A DNA stretch of 64,000 nt, taken from assembly GCF_017104965.1 (NCBI RefSeq), contig NZ_JAAGPR010000009.1:124001-188000 (forward strand), written 5' to 3'. A model generated the notes under the pieces. The model was not told where the DNA came from. It did no database searches and saw only the letters and a program-made list of their open reading frames with translations. Below are positions 20,251-29,700 of this stretch, piece after piece. Within the stretch, counting starts at the first letter, position 1. Each line of letters starts with the position of its first letter. This DNA comes from Paraburkholderia sp. Ac-20340. Lineage in GTDB: Bacteria; Pseudomonadota; Gammaproteobacteria; Burkholderiales; Burkholderiaceae. Made by a program: the position numbers and the translations under genes.

Positions 20251-20280
20251 GACGGGTCCGGGCGAGAAACCGGACCCGTC
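20251..20280. promoter_or_regulatory. strong hairpin in the lptD/amgK divergent region
   Basis: A perfect 11-base stem (GACGGGTCCGG at 20251-20261, CCGGACCCGTC at 20270-20280) closes an eight-base loop. It begins 62 bases upstream of the lptD start and ends 169 bases upstream of the amgK start. No T-run follows on either strand, so it is not a typical intrinsic terminator. If lptD transcription begins further upstream, this would be a stable structure in the 5' leader of the lptD mRNA. A perfect TATAAT lies at about 20404-20409 on the minus strand but lacks a recognisable -35 partner. Confidence 0.5.
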
Positions 20281-20448
20281 GTCGATCAAGGCAAGGTTGC
20301 GCGCAATTCTTTACAATTCATCGGACGATGGACTGAAGATCAGTGCGGCAGGCGAACCGTCATGCAGGCTTTGGCGCGAGTCGCGTCAAAAAAGTCGTGG
20401 GGTATTATATGGCAAGACGTTGATCCACTGATTTTGCCTCCGGTTTAC

Positions 20449-21498
20449 ATGACCTTCTCCGCGCCGTCCTCCCCTGCCGATACCCGCCGCGACCTGCTCG
20501 CCAACTGGCTTGCCGGCCACGCCGCCACCTACGCGCTCGACCTTGCCACGCTCGCCCCGGCCTCGGCCGACGCGAGCTTTCGCCGCTACTTCCGCCTTGC
20601 CAGCGCGGGCGGACATGGCGCGACGCTGATCGCCGTCGATGCGCCGCCGCCGGAAAAATGCCGCGAATTCGTCGAAGTCGCCGGGCTGCTCGAAGCCGCC
20701 GGCGTGCATGTGCCGCGCATCCTCGAAGTCGATCTGGACGCCGGTTTCATGCTGGTGACCGACCTGGGCACGGCGCCCTACCTCCAGACGCTGGTCGAAG
20801 CCGGCCCCGGCCCGCGCTCGCGCGCGCTGATGCTCGACGCCATCGACGCTCTGATCCGCTTCCAGGCAAGCTCGCGCGAAGGCGTGCTGCCCTCGTTCGA
20901 CGAAGCCTTCCTGCGCCGCGAAATGGAACTGATGCCCGAGTGGTATCTGGAGCGCCATCTGGGCCGCAAGATCGACGATGCCACGCGCGCCATGCTCGAC
21001 CGCACCTTTGCGCTGCTGATCGCGAGCGCGCGCTCGCAGCCGCAGGTGTTCATGCTGCGCGATTACATGCCGCGCAACCTGATGATCGCGACGCCCAATC
21101 CAGGCGTGCTCGACTTCCAGGACGCCGTGTATGGGCCGATCACCTACGACATCGCCTCGCTGCTGCGCGACGCCTTCCTGAGCTGGGACGAAGAGTTCGA
21201 ACTCGACTGCTTCGTGAGCTACTGGGAGCGGGCGAAGAAGGCGGGCCTGCCGGTCGATGCGGATTTCGGCGAGTTCTATCGCCAGCTCGAATGGATGGGT
21301 CTGCAGCGCCATATCAAGGTGCTGGGCCTGTTCTGCCGCATCAACTATCGCGATAACAAGCCGCATTACATGGCCGATCTGCCGCGCTTTCTCGATTACG
21401 CGGGCAAGGTCGCGCGCCGCTATCGGCCGCTGGCGCCGTTCGCGCGCTTTATCGACGATCTGCAGGGCACGCAGACCGAGACCGGCTATACCTTCTGA
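20449..21498 (+). CDS. amgK: N-acetylmuramate/N-acetylglucosamine anomeric kinase
   Basis: 349 residues starting at the ATG at 20449; the frame stays open far upstream but only as a shadow of lptD. The aminoglycoside-phosphotransferase fold is seen in SFRRYFRL and TLIAVDAPPPEKCREF (ATP-binding lobe), LRDYMPRNLM (catalytic loop aspartate and asparagine) and LDFQDAVYGPITYDIASLLRD (metal-binding aspartate). AmgK phosphorylates the anomeric carbon of MurNAc and GlcNAc recovered from peptidoglycan. The next gene, 30 bases downstream, is murU, which uses the product. This pair gives a direct recycling route to UDP-MurNAc, known from Pseudomonas putida to bypass the fosfomycin target. Confidence 0.93.
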   Translation: MTFSAPSSPADTRRDLLANWLAGHAATYALDLATLAPASADASFRRYFRLASAGGHGATLIAVDAPPPEKCREFVEVAGLLEAAGVHVPRILEVDLDAGFMLVTDLGTAPYLQTLVEAGPGPRSRALMLDAIDALIRFQASSREGVLPSFDEAFLRREMELMPEWYLERHLGRKIDDATRAMLDRTFALLIASARSQPQVFMLRDYMPRNLMIATPNPGVLDFQDAVYGPITYDIASLLRDAFLSWDEEFELDCFVSYWERAKKAGLPVDADFGEFYRQLEWMGLQRHIKVLGLFCRINYRDNKPHYMADLPRFLDYAGKVARRYRPLAPFARFIDDLQGTQTETGYTF

Positions 21499-21528
21499 TC
21501 GTTTTCAACTCATGACAAGGTCGACATC

Positions 21529-22278
21529 ATGACGCACGCCCGTACGGCGATGATCTTCGCCGCCGGGCGCGGCGAGCGTATGCGCCCGCTCACCGATACG
21601 TGCCCCAAGCCCTTGCTCGAAGCGGGCGGCAAGCCGCTGATCGTCTGGCAGATCGAGCGCCTCGCTGCGGCGGGCTATACGCGGATCGTCATCAATCATG
21701 CGTGGCTGGGGGAGTTGATCGAAGCTCGGCTCGGTGATGGGTCGCGGTTTGGGGTGAGGCTGTTTTATTCGGCTGAGCACGATGCGCTGGAAACCGCTGG
21801 GGGGATTGCTCAGGCGTTGCCCTTGCTTGAGCAGAATGGCGAGGCTTGTGTGTTTCTCGCTGTCGCTGGCGATGTGTTTAGCGATTTTGATTTTGCGCGG
21901 CTGGAGCGGGCAGCGGATGCGCTCGCTGGGCGCGATGAGCCGGGGATGCATCTTGTGATGGTGCCGAATCCTGCGTTTCATCCGAATGGGGATTTCGTGC
22001 TGGGCGATGATGGTGTGCTGAGTGCGGATGGTGCGCCGCGCTACACGTTCGGCAGTATCGGGTTGTATGACTCGCGGATGTTTCGTGAGCTTGCGCCTGG
22101 GACCAGGCGGGCGCTTACGCCTTACTACAAGGCGGCTATTGCTGGGCGGTGTGCTACCGGGGAGCTCTTCAGCGGCCGTTGGGAAAACGTCGGCACTGTC
22201 GTGCAGCTTGCCTCGCTTGATAAACAGCTGCGCGTCAGCAACGCACCGAACCCGTTGCCCCCCTCGGAATCAATATAG
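21529..22278 (+). CDS. murU: N-acetylmuramate-1-phosphate uridylyltransferase
   Basis: 249 residues. The nucleotidyltransferase signature is at the N-terminus (FAAGRGERMRPLTD with KPLL, residues 9-29), and the metal-binding GD pair occurs at AVAGDVFSDFD. MurU converts MurNAc-1-phosphate and UTP to UDP-MurNAc, completing the recycling route begun by AmgK. The first 60 codons follow the GC3-rich usage of the neighbours. From about 21710 to the end the usage changes visibly to TTT, GGG, GAT, CTT, GCT and AGG codons. The C-terminus after LDKQLR (a 14-residue tail ending SESI) is atypical and abuts the low-GC insertion downstream. Confidence 0.93.
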   Translation: MTHARTAMIFAAGRGERMRPLTDTCPKPLLEAGGKPLIVWQIERLAAAGYTRIVINHAWLGELIEARLGDGSRFGVRLFYSAEHDALETAGGIAQALPLLEQNGEACVFLAVAGDVFSDFDFARLERAADALAGRDEPGMHLVMVPNPAFHPNGDFVLGDDGVLSADGAPRYTFGSIGLYDSRMFRELAPGTRRALTPYYKAAIAGRCATGELFSGRWENVGTVVQLASLDKQLRVSNAPNPLPPSESI

Positions 22279-22352
22279 AATTCTGAAAACTATCAGGCTC
22301 AGCTTACTCGAGCAACTAAATAGATGACCTGTAACCACTGGCTACCTTGACC

Positions 22353-23510
22353 ATGCTCATCACTCATCTTAAATTGAAAAACTGGCGCAATTTCCGTGAA
22401 GTCGATGTGCCGCTACGCGACCGCACGTATATTCTGGGAGCTAATGCGTCTGGAAAATCAAATCTTCTGGATTTATTTCGCTTTCTTCGCGATGTGAGCA
22501 AACCTCAAGGTGGGGGGCTACAGAAAGCGATTCATGACCGGGACGGAATTCAAAAGCTGCGATGCCTGCACGCGCGCAGGGATCCTGAAGTTCGCATCGA
22601 AGTACATTTGAAAGAAGCTGTTGATGACGAGGCGCCCCTTTGGAGATACATTCTGGGATTCAAGCCAGAGGGCAAAGGTGCTCAGCGCTCACTGATATCA
22701 TCAGAGCAAGTCTGGAAAGGCGATGAGTGCGTCTTGAATCGCCCTGACGAAAACGATAAAAAGGACATTATTCGCCTAACGCAAACGGCGTTGGAGCAAA
22801 TACAGGTCAATGCAGATTTCCGGGATCTCGCAACTTTTTTCGGAGAAACAACGTATCTGCATCTTGTTCCTCAACTATTGAAGTACAGCGACAAGATTGG
22901 CGGCCAACGCCTCGATGAAGATCCGTTTGGGCAAGGATTTCTTGAAAAGATTGCGAAGACTCCTGAGAAAGCTCGTGACGCACGGTTAAAGAGAATCGAA
23001 ACAGCTCTAGCTCTCGCGGTACCTCAATTCAAGGAACTTCGATTTGCGCCGGACAAAGCAAATGGGCGTCCCCATCTAGAAGCAATGTATTCGCACTATC
23101 GGCCCAACGCCGGGTGGCAGCGTGAAGAGCAATTCTCCGACGGTACCCTTCGGCTGCTTGCATTGCTTTGGATATTGCTCGATGGTGAGTCACTACTCCT
23201 TCTTGAGGAACCAGAACTTTCACTGAACGATGCGATCGTAAGAGAGATTCCGCGATTGCTGCAGCGCGTACAAAAGGACCGAAAACGCCGGTCGCGGCAA
23301 ATGTTAATCAGCACTCATAGTGAAGCATTGTTGAGCAACCCCGGCATTGACGGACGAAGCATTCTTCTGCTCGAGCCGGCTCTGGAAGGCACCAAGATTC
23401 GGTCAATCAATGACCAGGAAGAATTCGCTCTAAAGCATGGTTTGTCGGTAGCAGAGGTCGTGTTACCTAAAACGCATCCTAAAGCGGCAGAACAACTGGG
23501 GTTGTGGTAA
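22353..23510 (+). CDS. AAA15-like ATPase of the ABC/SMC type, first gene of a two-gene insertion
   Basis: 385 residues from the ATG at 22353; a TTG six bases upstream is possible, and neither has a good ribosome binding site. The N-terminus (LKNWRNF) is typical of RecF/OLD-like ATPases. Motifs in order are Walker A GANASGKS (29-36), an ABC signature-like FSDGTLR (261-267), Walker B LLLLEEPE (281-288) and the H-loop STHSE (320-324). The middle region (about 60-240) shows no catalytic motif I recognise. There is no C-terminal TOPRIM domain as in OLD nucleases; a TOPRIM-like protein is encoded separately by the next gene, which overlaps this stop by one base. GC content and codon usage are clearly lower than in flanking genes. 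The arrangement suggests a sensor ATPase of a defence or genome-maintenance system; that role is inference. Confidence 0.85.
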   Translation: MLITHLKLKNWRNFREVDVPLRDRTYILGANASGKSNLLDLFRFLRDVSKPQGGGLQKAIHDRDGIQKLRCLHARRDPEVRIEVHLKEAVDDEAPLWRYILGFKPEGKGAQRSLISSEQVWKGDECVLNRPDENDKKDIIRLTQTALEQIQVNADFRDLATFFGETTYLHLVPQLLKYSDKIGGQRLDEDPFGQGFLEKIAKTPEKARDARLKRIETALALAVPQFKELRFAPDKANGRPHLEAMYSHYRPNAGWQREEQFSDGTLRLLALLWILLDGESLLLLEEPELSLNDAIVREIPRLLQRVQKDRKRRSRQMLISTHSEALLSNPGIDGRSILLLEPALEGTKIRSINDQEEFALKHGLSVAEVVLPKTHPKAAEQLGLW

Positions 23511-24103
23511 TGAAATATGCCGTACTCGCAACTGAAGACCAATTGAGTGAAGAGGTAGGATTTCGCCTGCTAAAGGAAGTCGGCTTCGAAGCCAGTGTCT
23601 GCCTCCGAAAAAATGGCAACGGCTATTTGCAAAAACGAATTCCAAACCTTTGCGAAATGGCAATACAACAGCCAGTTTTACTGCTAACAGATCTGGACCG
23701 CCTGGCGTGCCCCACCCAACTCATTGCAAACTGGATAGGCGCGAGGGCCAAGCCGAGCGAACTCATCTTTCGTGTAGTCGTTCGAACCATAGAGTCATGG
23801 CTTTTGGCTGATCATGAGGGCATGCGCAGACTACTGGGTCCACGAACACCCAAACTGCCTAGCACTCCAGATGAACTACAGGAGCCTAAACAAACACTAC
23901 TAGGCTTAGCCAATCGGGGCACGCGCGCAATGCGCGAAGACCTGGTTGCTAACAACGGTGCGATCGCTTCGCAGGGTATTGGCTATAACGCTGTACTTTC
24001 GACATGGATACGTGACGATTGGGCTCCTGCCAGAGCAGCTACACGCTCCCCGAGCTTGGAGCGTGCGAGGCTTCGCTTAGGTGAACTCGCCGCAAAGTAT
24101 TAG
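23510..24103 (+). CDS. small DUF4276/TOPRIM-like protein, partner of the upstream ATPase
   Basis: 197 residues; the ATG at 23510 shares one base with the ATPase stop (TAATG), so the two are translationally coupled. Features resembling DUF4276 proteins are an early acidic residue (E9 in LATEDQLSEE), a strand ending in two aspartates (LLLTDLDRLACP, D61 and D63), the VRTIESWLLAD segment with E95 and D101, and P-x-E-like EPKQTLL at about 125-131. Such an E...DxD arrangement is compatible with a TOPRIM metal site. As the presumed effector it could be a nuclease controlled by the ATPase. I do not see the DUF4435 features of the AriB effector of PARIS. Assignment is by pattern recognition only. Confidence 0.65.
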   Translation: MKYAVLATEDQLSEEVGFRLLKEVGFEASVCLRKNGNGYLQKRIPNLCEMAIQQPVLLLTDLDRLACPTQLIANWIGARAKPSELIFRVVVRTIESWLLADHEGMRRLLGPRTPKLPSTPDELQEPKQTLLGLANRGTRAMREDLVANNGAIASQGIGYNAVLSTWIRDDWAPARAATRSPSLERARLRLGELAAKY

Positions 24104-24164
24104 CTCAAATAGTAGAGATATTATCCCGGCGGGCGCCGAATTCGGAGATACCTTCCAAGCGCCC

Positions 24165-26036
24165 CTACACCAGATTAGTCGGGCGCTGGCCCGCTTCGTT
24201 GACACGTTGCTGCAAATCCCACATCTGCGAATAAAGCCCCTGCGCCAGCAGCAACTCGCTGTGCGTCCCACGCTCCACAATCCGCCCGCGATCCATCACG
24301 ATAATCTGCTGCGCATGCACCACCGTAGACAGCCGATGCGCAATCACCAACGTAGTACGCTCGCGAGCAATCAGATCGAGTTCCTGCTGAATAGCCCGTT
24401 CAGACCGTGAATCCAGCGCCGAAGTCGCTTCATCGAACAACAAGACAGGCGGATTTTTCAGCAAGGTCCGCGCAATCGCCACCCGCTGCTTCTCCCCACC
24501 CGACAGCTTCAAGCCACGCTCGCCAACCGCCGTCTCATACCCCTTCGGCAAACTCTCGATAAACGCATGAATATGCGCCGCGCGCGCCGCCGCGATCACT
24601 TCCTCGCGACTCGCCGCAGGCCGCCCATAAGCAATGTTGTAATAGATCGAATCGTTGAACAGCACCGTATCCTGCGGCACGATGCCGATCGAAGCCCGCA
24701 GCGAATCCTGCGTCACATCGCGAATATCCTGCCCGTCGATGGTGATCGCCCCGCCCGAAGTCTTATCGAGATCGTAAAAGCGGAACAGCAGCCGCGCGAG
24801 CGTCGACTTGCCCGATCCGCTATGCCCGACTACCGCCGTCGTCGTGCCCGCCGCAATCGTGAAGCTCACGTCATGCAGAATCTGCCGCGCCGGGTCATAC
24901 GCAAAGTTCACGTTCGTAAAGCGCACCTCGCCGCCGCGCACTTCGAGCAATGGCGCATTCGGCGCATCGGGCACTTCGCGCGCCACCGTCAGCAGCGTGA
25001 ACATGCGGTCCATATCGGTGAGGCTTTGCTTGAGTTCGCGATACACCACGCCCAGAAAATTCAGCGGGATATAAAGCTGCAACATGAAGGTGTTGATCAG
25101 CACCAGATCGCCGAGCGTGAGCTTGCCCGCCATCACGCCTTGCGTCGCGCGCCAGAGGATGAACACCAGCCCCGTGCCGATAATCGCCTGCTGCCCGAAA
25201 TTCAGCGCCGACAGCGAATGCTGCGACTTGATCGCCGCCGCCCGATAGCGATGCAGATTCTCGTCGTAGCGTCGCGTTTCCCACTCTTCGTTGCCGAAGT
25301 ACTTCACCGTCTCGTAGTTGAGCAGCGAATCGATCGCCCGCGAGTTGGCGCGCGAATCCAGTTCGTTCATCGTGCGGCGGAAATGCGTGCGCCACTCGGT
25401 CACTTTCACCGTGAAAACGATGTACGCAACCAGCGCACAAAGCGTGACGATCGCGTAATACGCCTCGTATTTCACCGTGAAAAAGCCCAGCACGAGGCCC
25501 ACTTCCACGAGCGTCGGCAAGATGCTGTAAAGCGAGTACGAGATCAGTTGCGTGATGCCACGCGTACCGCGCTCGATGTCGCGCGTCATGCCGCCCGTCT
25601 GCCGGTCGAGGTGAAAGCGCAGCGACAGCGCATGCAGATGCCGGAACACCTTCAACGCAAGCTGGCGCACCGCGCTTTCCGTCACCTTCGAAAAGAGGAT
25701 TTCGCGCAGTTCGGTGAACAGCGATGTCGATAGCCGCACCGCCGCGTAGGCCACCACCAGCAACCCCACGCCGCCGATCAGCACGATGCCCGGCGCGTTC
25801 TCGGCGCGTCCGAGCGCAGTCAGATGGCGCACGGGCGCAAGACCATCGACGATATGCTTCATCACGATCGGCACGCCCAGATTGGCGACCTTCGCGCCGA
25901 TCAGGCAGGTCAGCGCAAACGCAACGCGCCATTTGTATGCAGTGAGATACGGCAGCAGCGAGACGATGGTCTGCCAGTCGTTGCGCGGCCCGGTGGCGGG
26001 CTGCGCGGGTTCGTTGGAAGCGGAAAAGCGGCGCAT
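24165..26036 (-). CDS. ABC exporter, fused permease and ATPase, Atm1-like
   Basis: 623 residues. A six-helix exporter domain covers about 25-330 and includes the segment LHALSLRFHLDRQTGGMTRD that is characteristic of the Atm1/ABCB7/HMT1 group. A nucleotide-binding domain follows, with Walker A GHSGSGKST, signature LSGGEKQRVAIARTLL and Walker B VLLFDEATSALD. Atm1-type proteins work as homodimers in the inner membrane and export glutathione conjugates or glutathione-bound metal or sulfur species. The substrate here is not determined. Its 3' end, like that of the convergent murU, borders the low-GC two-gene insertion. It is divergent from the thioesterase gene, with 259 bases between the starts. 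Confidence 0.88.
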   Translation of the reverse strand: MRRFSASNEPAQPATGPRNDWQTIVSLLPYLTAYKWRVAFALTCLIGAKVANLGVPIVMKHIVDGLAPVRHLTALGRAENAPGIVLIGGVGLLVVAYAAVRLSTSLFTELREILFSKVTESAVRQLALKVFRHLHALSLRFHLDRQTGGMTRDIERGTRGITQLISYSLYSILPTLVEVGLVLGFFTVKYEAYYAIVTLCALVAYIVFTVKVTEWRTHFRRTMNELDSRANSRAIDSLLNYETVKYFGNEEWETRRYDENLHRYRAAAIKSQHSLSALNFGQQAIIGTGLVFILWRATQGVMAGKLTLGDLVLINTFMLQLYIPLNFLGVVYRELKQSLTDMDRMFTLLTVAREVPDAPNAPLLEVRGGEVRFTNVNFAYDPARQILHDVSFTIAAGTTTAVVGHSGSGKSTLARLLFRFYDLDKTSGGAITIDGQDIRDVTQDSLRASIGIVPQDTVLFNDSIYYNIAYGRPAASREEVIAAARAAHIHAFIESLPKGYETAVGERGLKLSGGEKQRVAIARTLLKNPPVLLFDEATSALDSRSERAIQQELDLIARERTTLVIAHRLSTVVHAQQIIVMDRGRIVERGTHSELLLAQGLYSQMWDLQQRVNEAGQRPTNLV

Positions 26037-26295
26037 GGGCGATGAAGGTGCCGCGTCGTCCGATGATGGGCGGCGCGGGGCACGACGAGAAAGTTGGGGA
26101 CGCTAACGACAGATCGGGACGGCTTGGGGACCACCTGGGCGCGAGCTTCTACTCCAGCGGAACCGCCGTCTGGCCGACCCGCCGCGCATGGCGCTTTCCC
26201 GTACAATTCCTGATCGCTCTATTGTCGCAGAAGGCGGCAAGCGCCGCTGAGGGCGCCGGTTCGCGGCCCTCTCCCGCCCTTTTCATGGATTTCCG

Positions 26296-26691
26296 ATGAA
26301 CGACTCTTATCCGCTTCCCCAGAAGTCGCCCGCGCTGCGTGTCGTGCCGCAGCCCTCGGACGCCAATGTCCACGGCGATGTGTTCGGCGGCTGGATCATG
26401 TCGCAGGTCGACATCGCCGGCTCGATCCCCGCCAGCCGCCGCGCCAATGGCCGCGTCGCGACCGTCGCGGTGAACTCGTTCCTGTTCAAGCAGCCGGTGT
26501 TCGTCGGCGATCTGCTGAGCTTTTACGCCGATATCGTCAAAACCGGCACGACCTCGGTGACCGTGCAGGTCGAGGTGTACGCGCAACGCATGCGTCTGCA
26601 GGACGAAGTCGTCAAGGTGACCGAAGCCACGCTCACCTATGTGGCGACCGGCAACGACCGCCGCCCGCGCGCCCTGCCCGCCGCGGAATAA
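26296..26691 (+). CDS. acyl-CoA thioesterase, YciA-like hotdog protein
   Basis: 131 residues, the normal size for a single hotdog domain. The family segment NVHGDVFGGWIMSQVD (with active-site aspartate) is near residues 26-41, followed by VAVNSFLFKQPVFVGDLLSFYADI and the sheet TSVTVQVEVYAQR. YciA-type enzymes hydrolyse a broad range of acyl-CoAs, preventing CoA sequestration. It converges on the GGDEF-EAL gene with a 45-base gap and is divergent from the ABC exporter. Confidence 0.9.
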   Translation: MNDSYPLPQKSPALRVVPQPSDANVHGDVFGGWIMSQVDIAGSIPASRRANGRVATVAVNSFLFKQPVFVGDLLSFYADIVKTGTTSVTVQVEVYAQRMRLQDEVVKVTEATLTYVATGNDRRPRALPAAE

Positions 26692-26736
26692 GCGGCGCGC
26701 CCGGCAACCAGCGCAGCGGCCAACCCGGCCGCATCC

Positions 26737-29700
26737 TCAGTTGCTCCAGGCGAGCCCCGCGCCCTCTTCGTAGGCCGCGCTCGCCGACAGCAGCGCGGCA
26801 ATCTCCGGCCCCGGCAACGGCGGCGCGAAGAAGTAGCCCTGCAACTCGTCGCACGCGCGCTCGCGCAAGAACGCGAACTGCTGCGACGTCTCCACGCCTT
26901 CCGCGATCACCTGCAGACGCAGTTCGTGCGCCAGCGCGATGATGGCCGCCGTGATGGTTTCGTCGTCGGTGCTAGTGCCGATATCGGCCACGAACGAGCG
27001 GTCGATCTTGAGCCGGTCCACCGGCAGGCGCTTCAGATAGCTCAGGCTCGAATAGCCCGTGCCGAAGTCGTCGATGGCAATGCCCACGCCCTGTTCGTGC
27101 AGCGCATTGAGCATCGACACCGCTTCCTCCGTGTTGCGCATCAGCGTGCTTTCGGTGAGTTCGACTTCGAGCCAGCACGGCTCCAGCCCCGTCTCCTGCA
27201 GCACGTCGCTGACCTGCTGCGAAATATCGCGCTGGTGGAAAGTCTTGGCCGACAAATTCACCGACACCCGCACCGGCGGCAGCCCCGCGTCCTGCCACGC
27301 GCGATTCTGGCGGCAGGCCTCGCGCAGCACCCAGTCGGACAGCGGCCCGATCAGCCCGCTTTCCTCGGCGACCGGAATGAACTGCGCCGGCGACACGAGG
27401 CCTACTTCCGGGTCGTGCCAGCGCACCAGCGCCTCCATACCGACGATCCGTCCGCTCTCGATCTCCACCTGCGGCTGATAGTGCAGCAGGAATTCGCTGT
27501 CGCGCAGCGCACGGCGCAAACGCCGCTCCAGATTCATGCGCGCGCCCGCGGCGGCGTTCATCTCCGGCTGATAGAACTGGAAGGTGTTGCGGCCGAGTTC
27601 CTTGGCGCGATACATCGCCACGTCGGCTTTCTTGAGCAGCGTTTCGGCGTCGTTGCCGTCCTGCGGATACACGCTCGCGCCCAGACTGCAACCCACGTAA
27701 AGCTCGGTGCCGTCGAGCATCACCGGCTCCGAAATCATCTGGCGCGCGCGCTCCATCCAGCCGATCAGCGATTTTTCGTCGATGGTGTCGGTCAGCACGA
27801 TCACGAATTCGTCGCCGCCGTGGCGCGCGACCGTGTCGCTCGTGCGCGTGCAGCGCGTCAGACGCTCGGCGACCACGCCCAGCAGGCGGTCGCCCACGCT
27901 ATGGCCGAGACTGTCGTTGACGTTCTTGAAGCCGTCGAGGTCGATGAACACCACGGCCACGCCGCGCTCGTGGCGCTGCGCCGCGACCAGCGCCTGCTGC
28001 AGACGGTCGCGCAGCAGATTGCGGTTGGGTAGCAGCGTGAGGCTGTCGTAGTTCGCCTGATACTCGAGCTGCTCCTGATAGCGGATCAGCTCGGTCACGT
28101 CGTTGATGATGCCGATGTGATGCGTGATGCGCCCGTCGAGATCGGGTACCGGCGCGATCAGCAACTGGTTCCAGAACAGCGCGCCGTCCTTGCGATAGTT
28201 GCGCAGCACGGCGCTCACCTCGCGGTTGCCGATCAGCGCCTGGCGAATCGCCACCAGCCCGTCCTGATCGCGGTCGTCGCGTTGCAGCAGGCGGCAATCG
28301 AGGCCGATCACATCGGCGGGATCGTAGCCCGTGATGCGGCGGAACGCCGGATTCGCGTACTCGATCAGGTTGCTGCCGCCCGGTCCCGGCCCGGTAATCA
28401 GAATCGCGTTCACGCAGGCGTCGAGCGCGCGACTTTGCAGGCGCAGCGCGAGATCGGCGCGCTTGCTTTCGGTGGTATCGGAATAGGTGCCGAGCACGCC
28501 CATCACGCGGCCATCGCCGTCGAGCAGCGGCAGTTTGCTCGTGATGGTCGTACGGTGCAGCCCGTCGACCGACATGTCTTCTTCGAAGTTCAGGCGCGGC
28601 AGGCCGCTCTGGATCACTTCGCGGTCCTGCTCGCGCATGGTGTTCGCGTAGGCGCGCCACGGCAGATCGTCGTCGGTGCGGCCGACGATCTGCTCGGGAT
28701 ACGCCAGACCCGCGTCGCGCGCGAAGGTCATGTTGCAGCCCAGATAACGCGACTGCGCATCCTTCCAGAAAATGCGCTGCGGAATGTTGTCGATCACCGT
28801 TTCGAGCATCTGGTTCGAGCGCTGCGCCTCGACTTCGGCCTGAATCTGCTCGGTGACGTCGTCGGCGAGCACGAACACGGCGGCGCGGCCCATGAAGGTG
28901 AGCGCGTGGTGCGAGATATCGGCGCTGAGGACCGTGCCGTCGCGGCGCGTGTGATGCCAGATGCCGGCCATCGTGCGCACGTTCTGCGTGAGCGTGTCCG
29001 AGCGCGCGAGATGCTGTTCGAGCCGCGAAACGTCCTCGCCCGGACGGATCTCGCGGATCGTCATGTCGAGGAACTCTTCCTCGCTGTAGCCGTATTGCTG
29101 GATCGCCGCCGCGTTGACGGCGAGAAAGCGCAGCGTGTCGCGATCGAACACGTACATCGGCACCGGATGGGCGTCGAACAGGCCCTGGAAGCGCTCGTTG
29201 CGCGTGCGCATGCCGGCGAGCGCGCGCAGCTTTTCGCGTGCGGCATTCTCGCGCGCGCCGAAGGTGTAGATCAGCAGCGTCGCGCCTGCGAGCATCGTCA
29301 CGATCAGCAGGATCGAGGCGCGGCTGCCCGCACGCGTCGATTCGGCCAGCGCGCCGGCCAGCGCGAGATCCTGTTCGCCTTGCAGCGCGGAAATCCGGGC
29401 ATCGACGCGATCGACGCGCGTGTCCAGGCGGATGTATTGCTGGGCGATCCAGGCGGAGGTGCCGGCGATCGCGCCGTTGGCCGGTTGCGGGGTCGAGGCG
29501 TTGGGCGTCGATGCGTTTGGCGATGCGCCAGGAGCCGCGGCGGCGAGCGTCGGCGCGGCTGCGTAGGGCTCGGCGAGCGAGCCCGCCGCCGCAGTCACGG
29601 TCTTCGAAGGATCGGCGTAAGGGGCGGCCAGGTTCGGCGCGCCCGCGCCCAGCCCTTGCGAGTACGGCTGCGCGAGGCTATTCGCGGCGACTTGCGGCGC

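Noticed and set aside
17805..20336. 843-residue open frame on the plus strand
   Set aside because: Antisense shadow of lptD, with Arg/Val-rich composition and no domain.
22353..24103. Calling the two-gene insertion PARIS or an OLD system
   Set aside because: The ATPase lacks a fused TOPRIM domain as in OLD, and the partner resembles DUF4276 rather than the DUF4435 effector of PARIS; only the general logic is shared.
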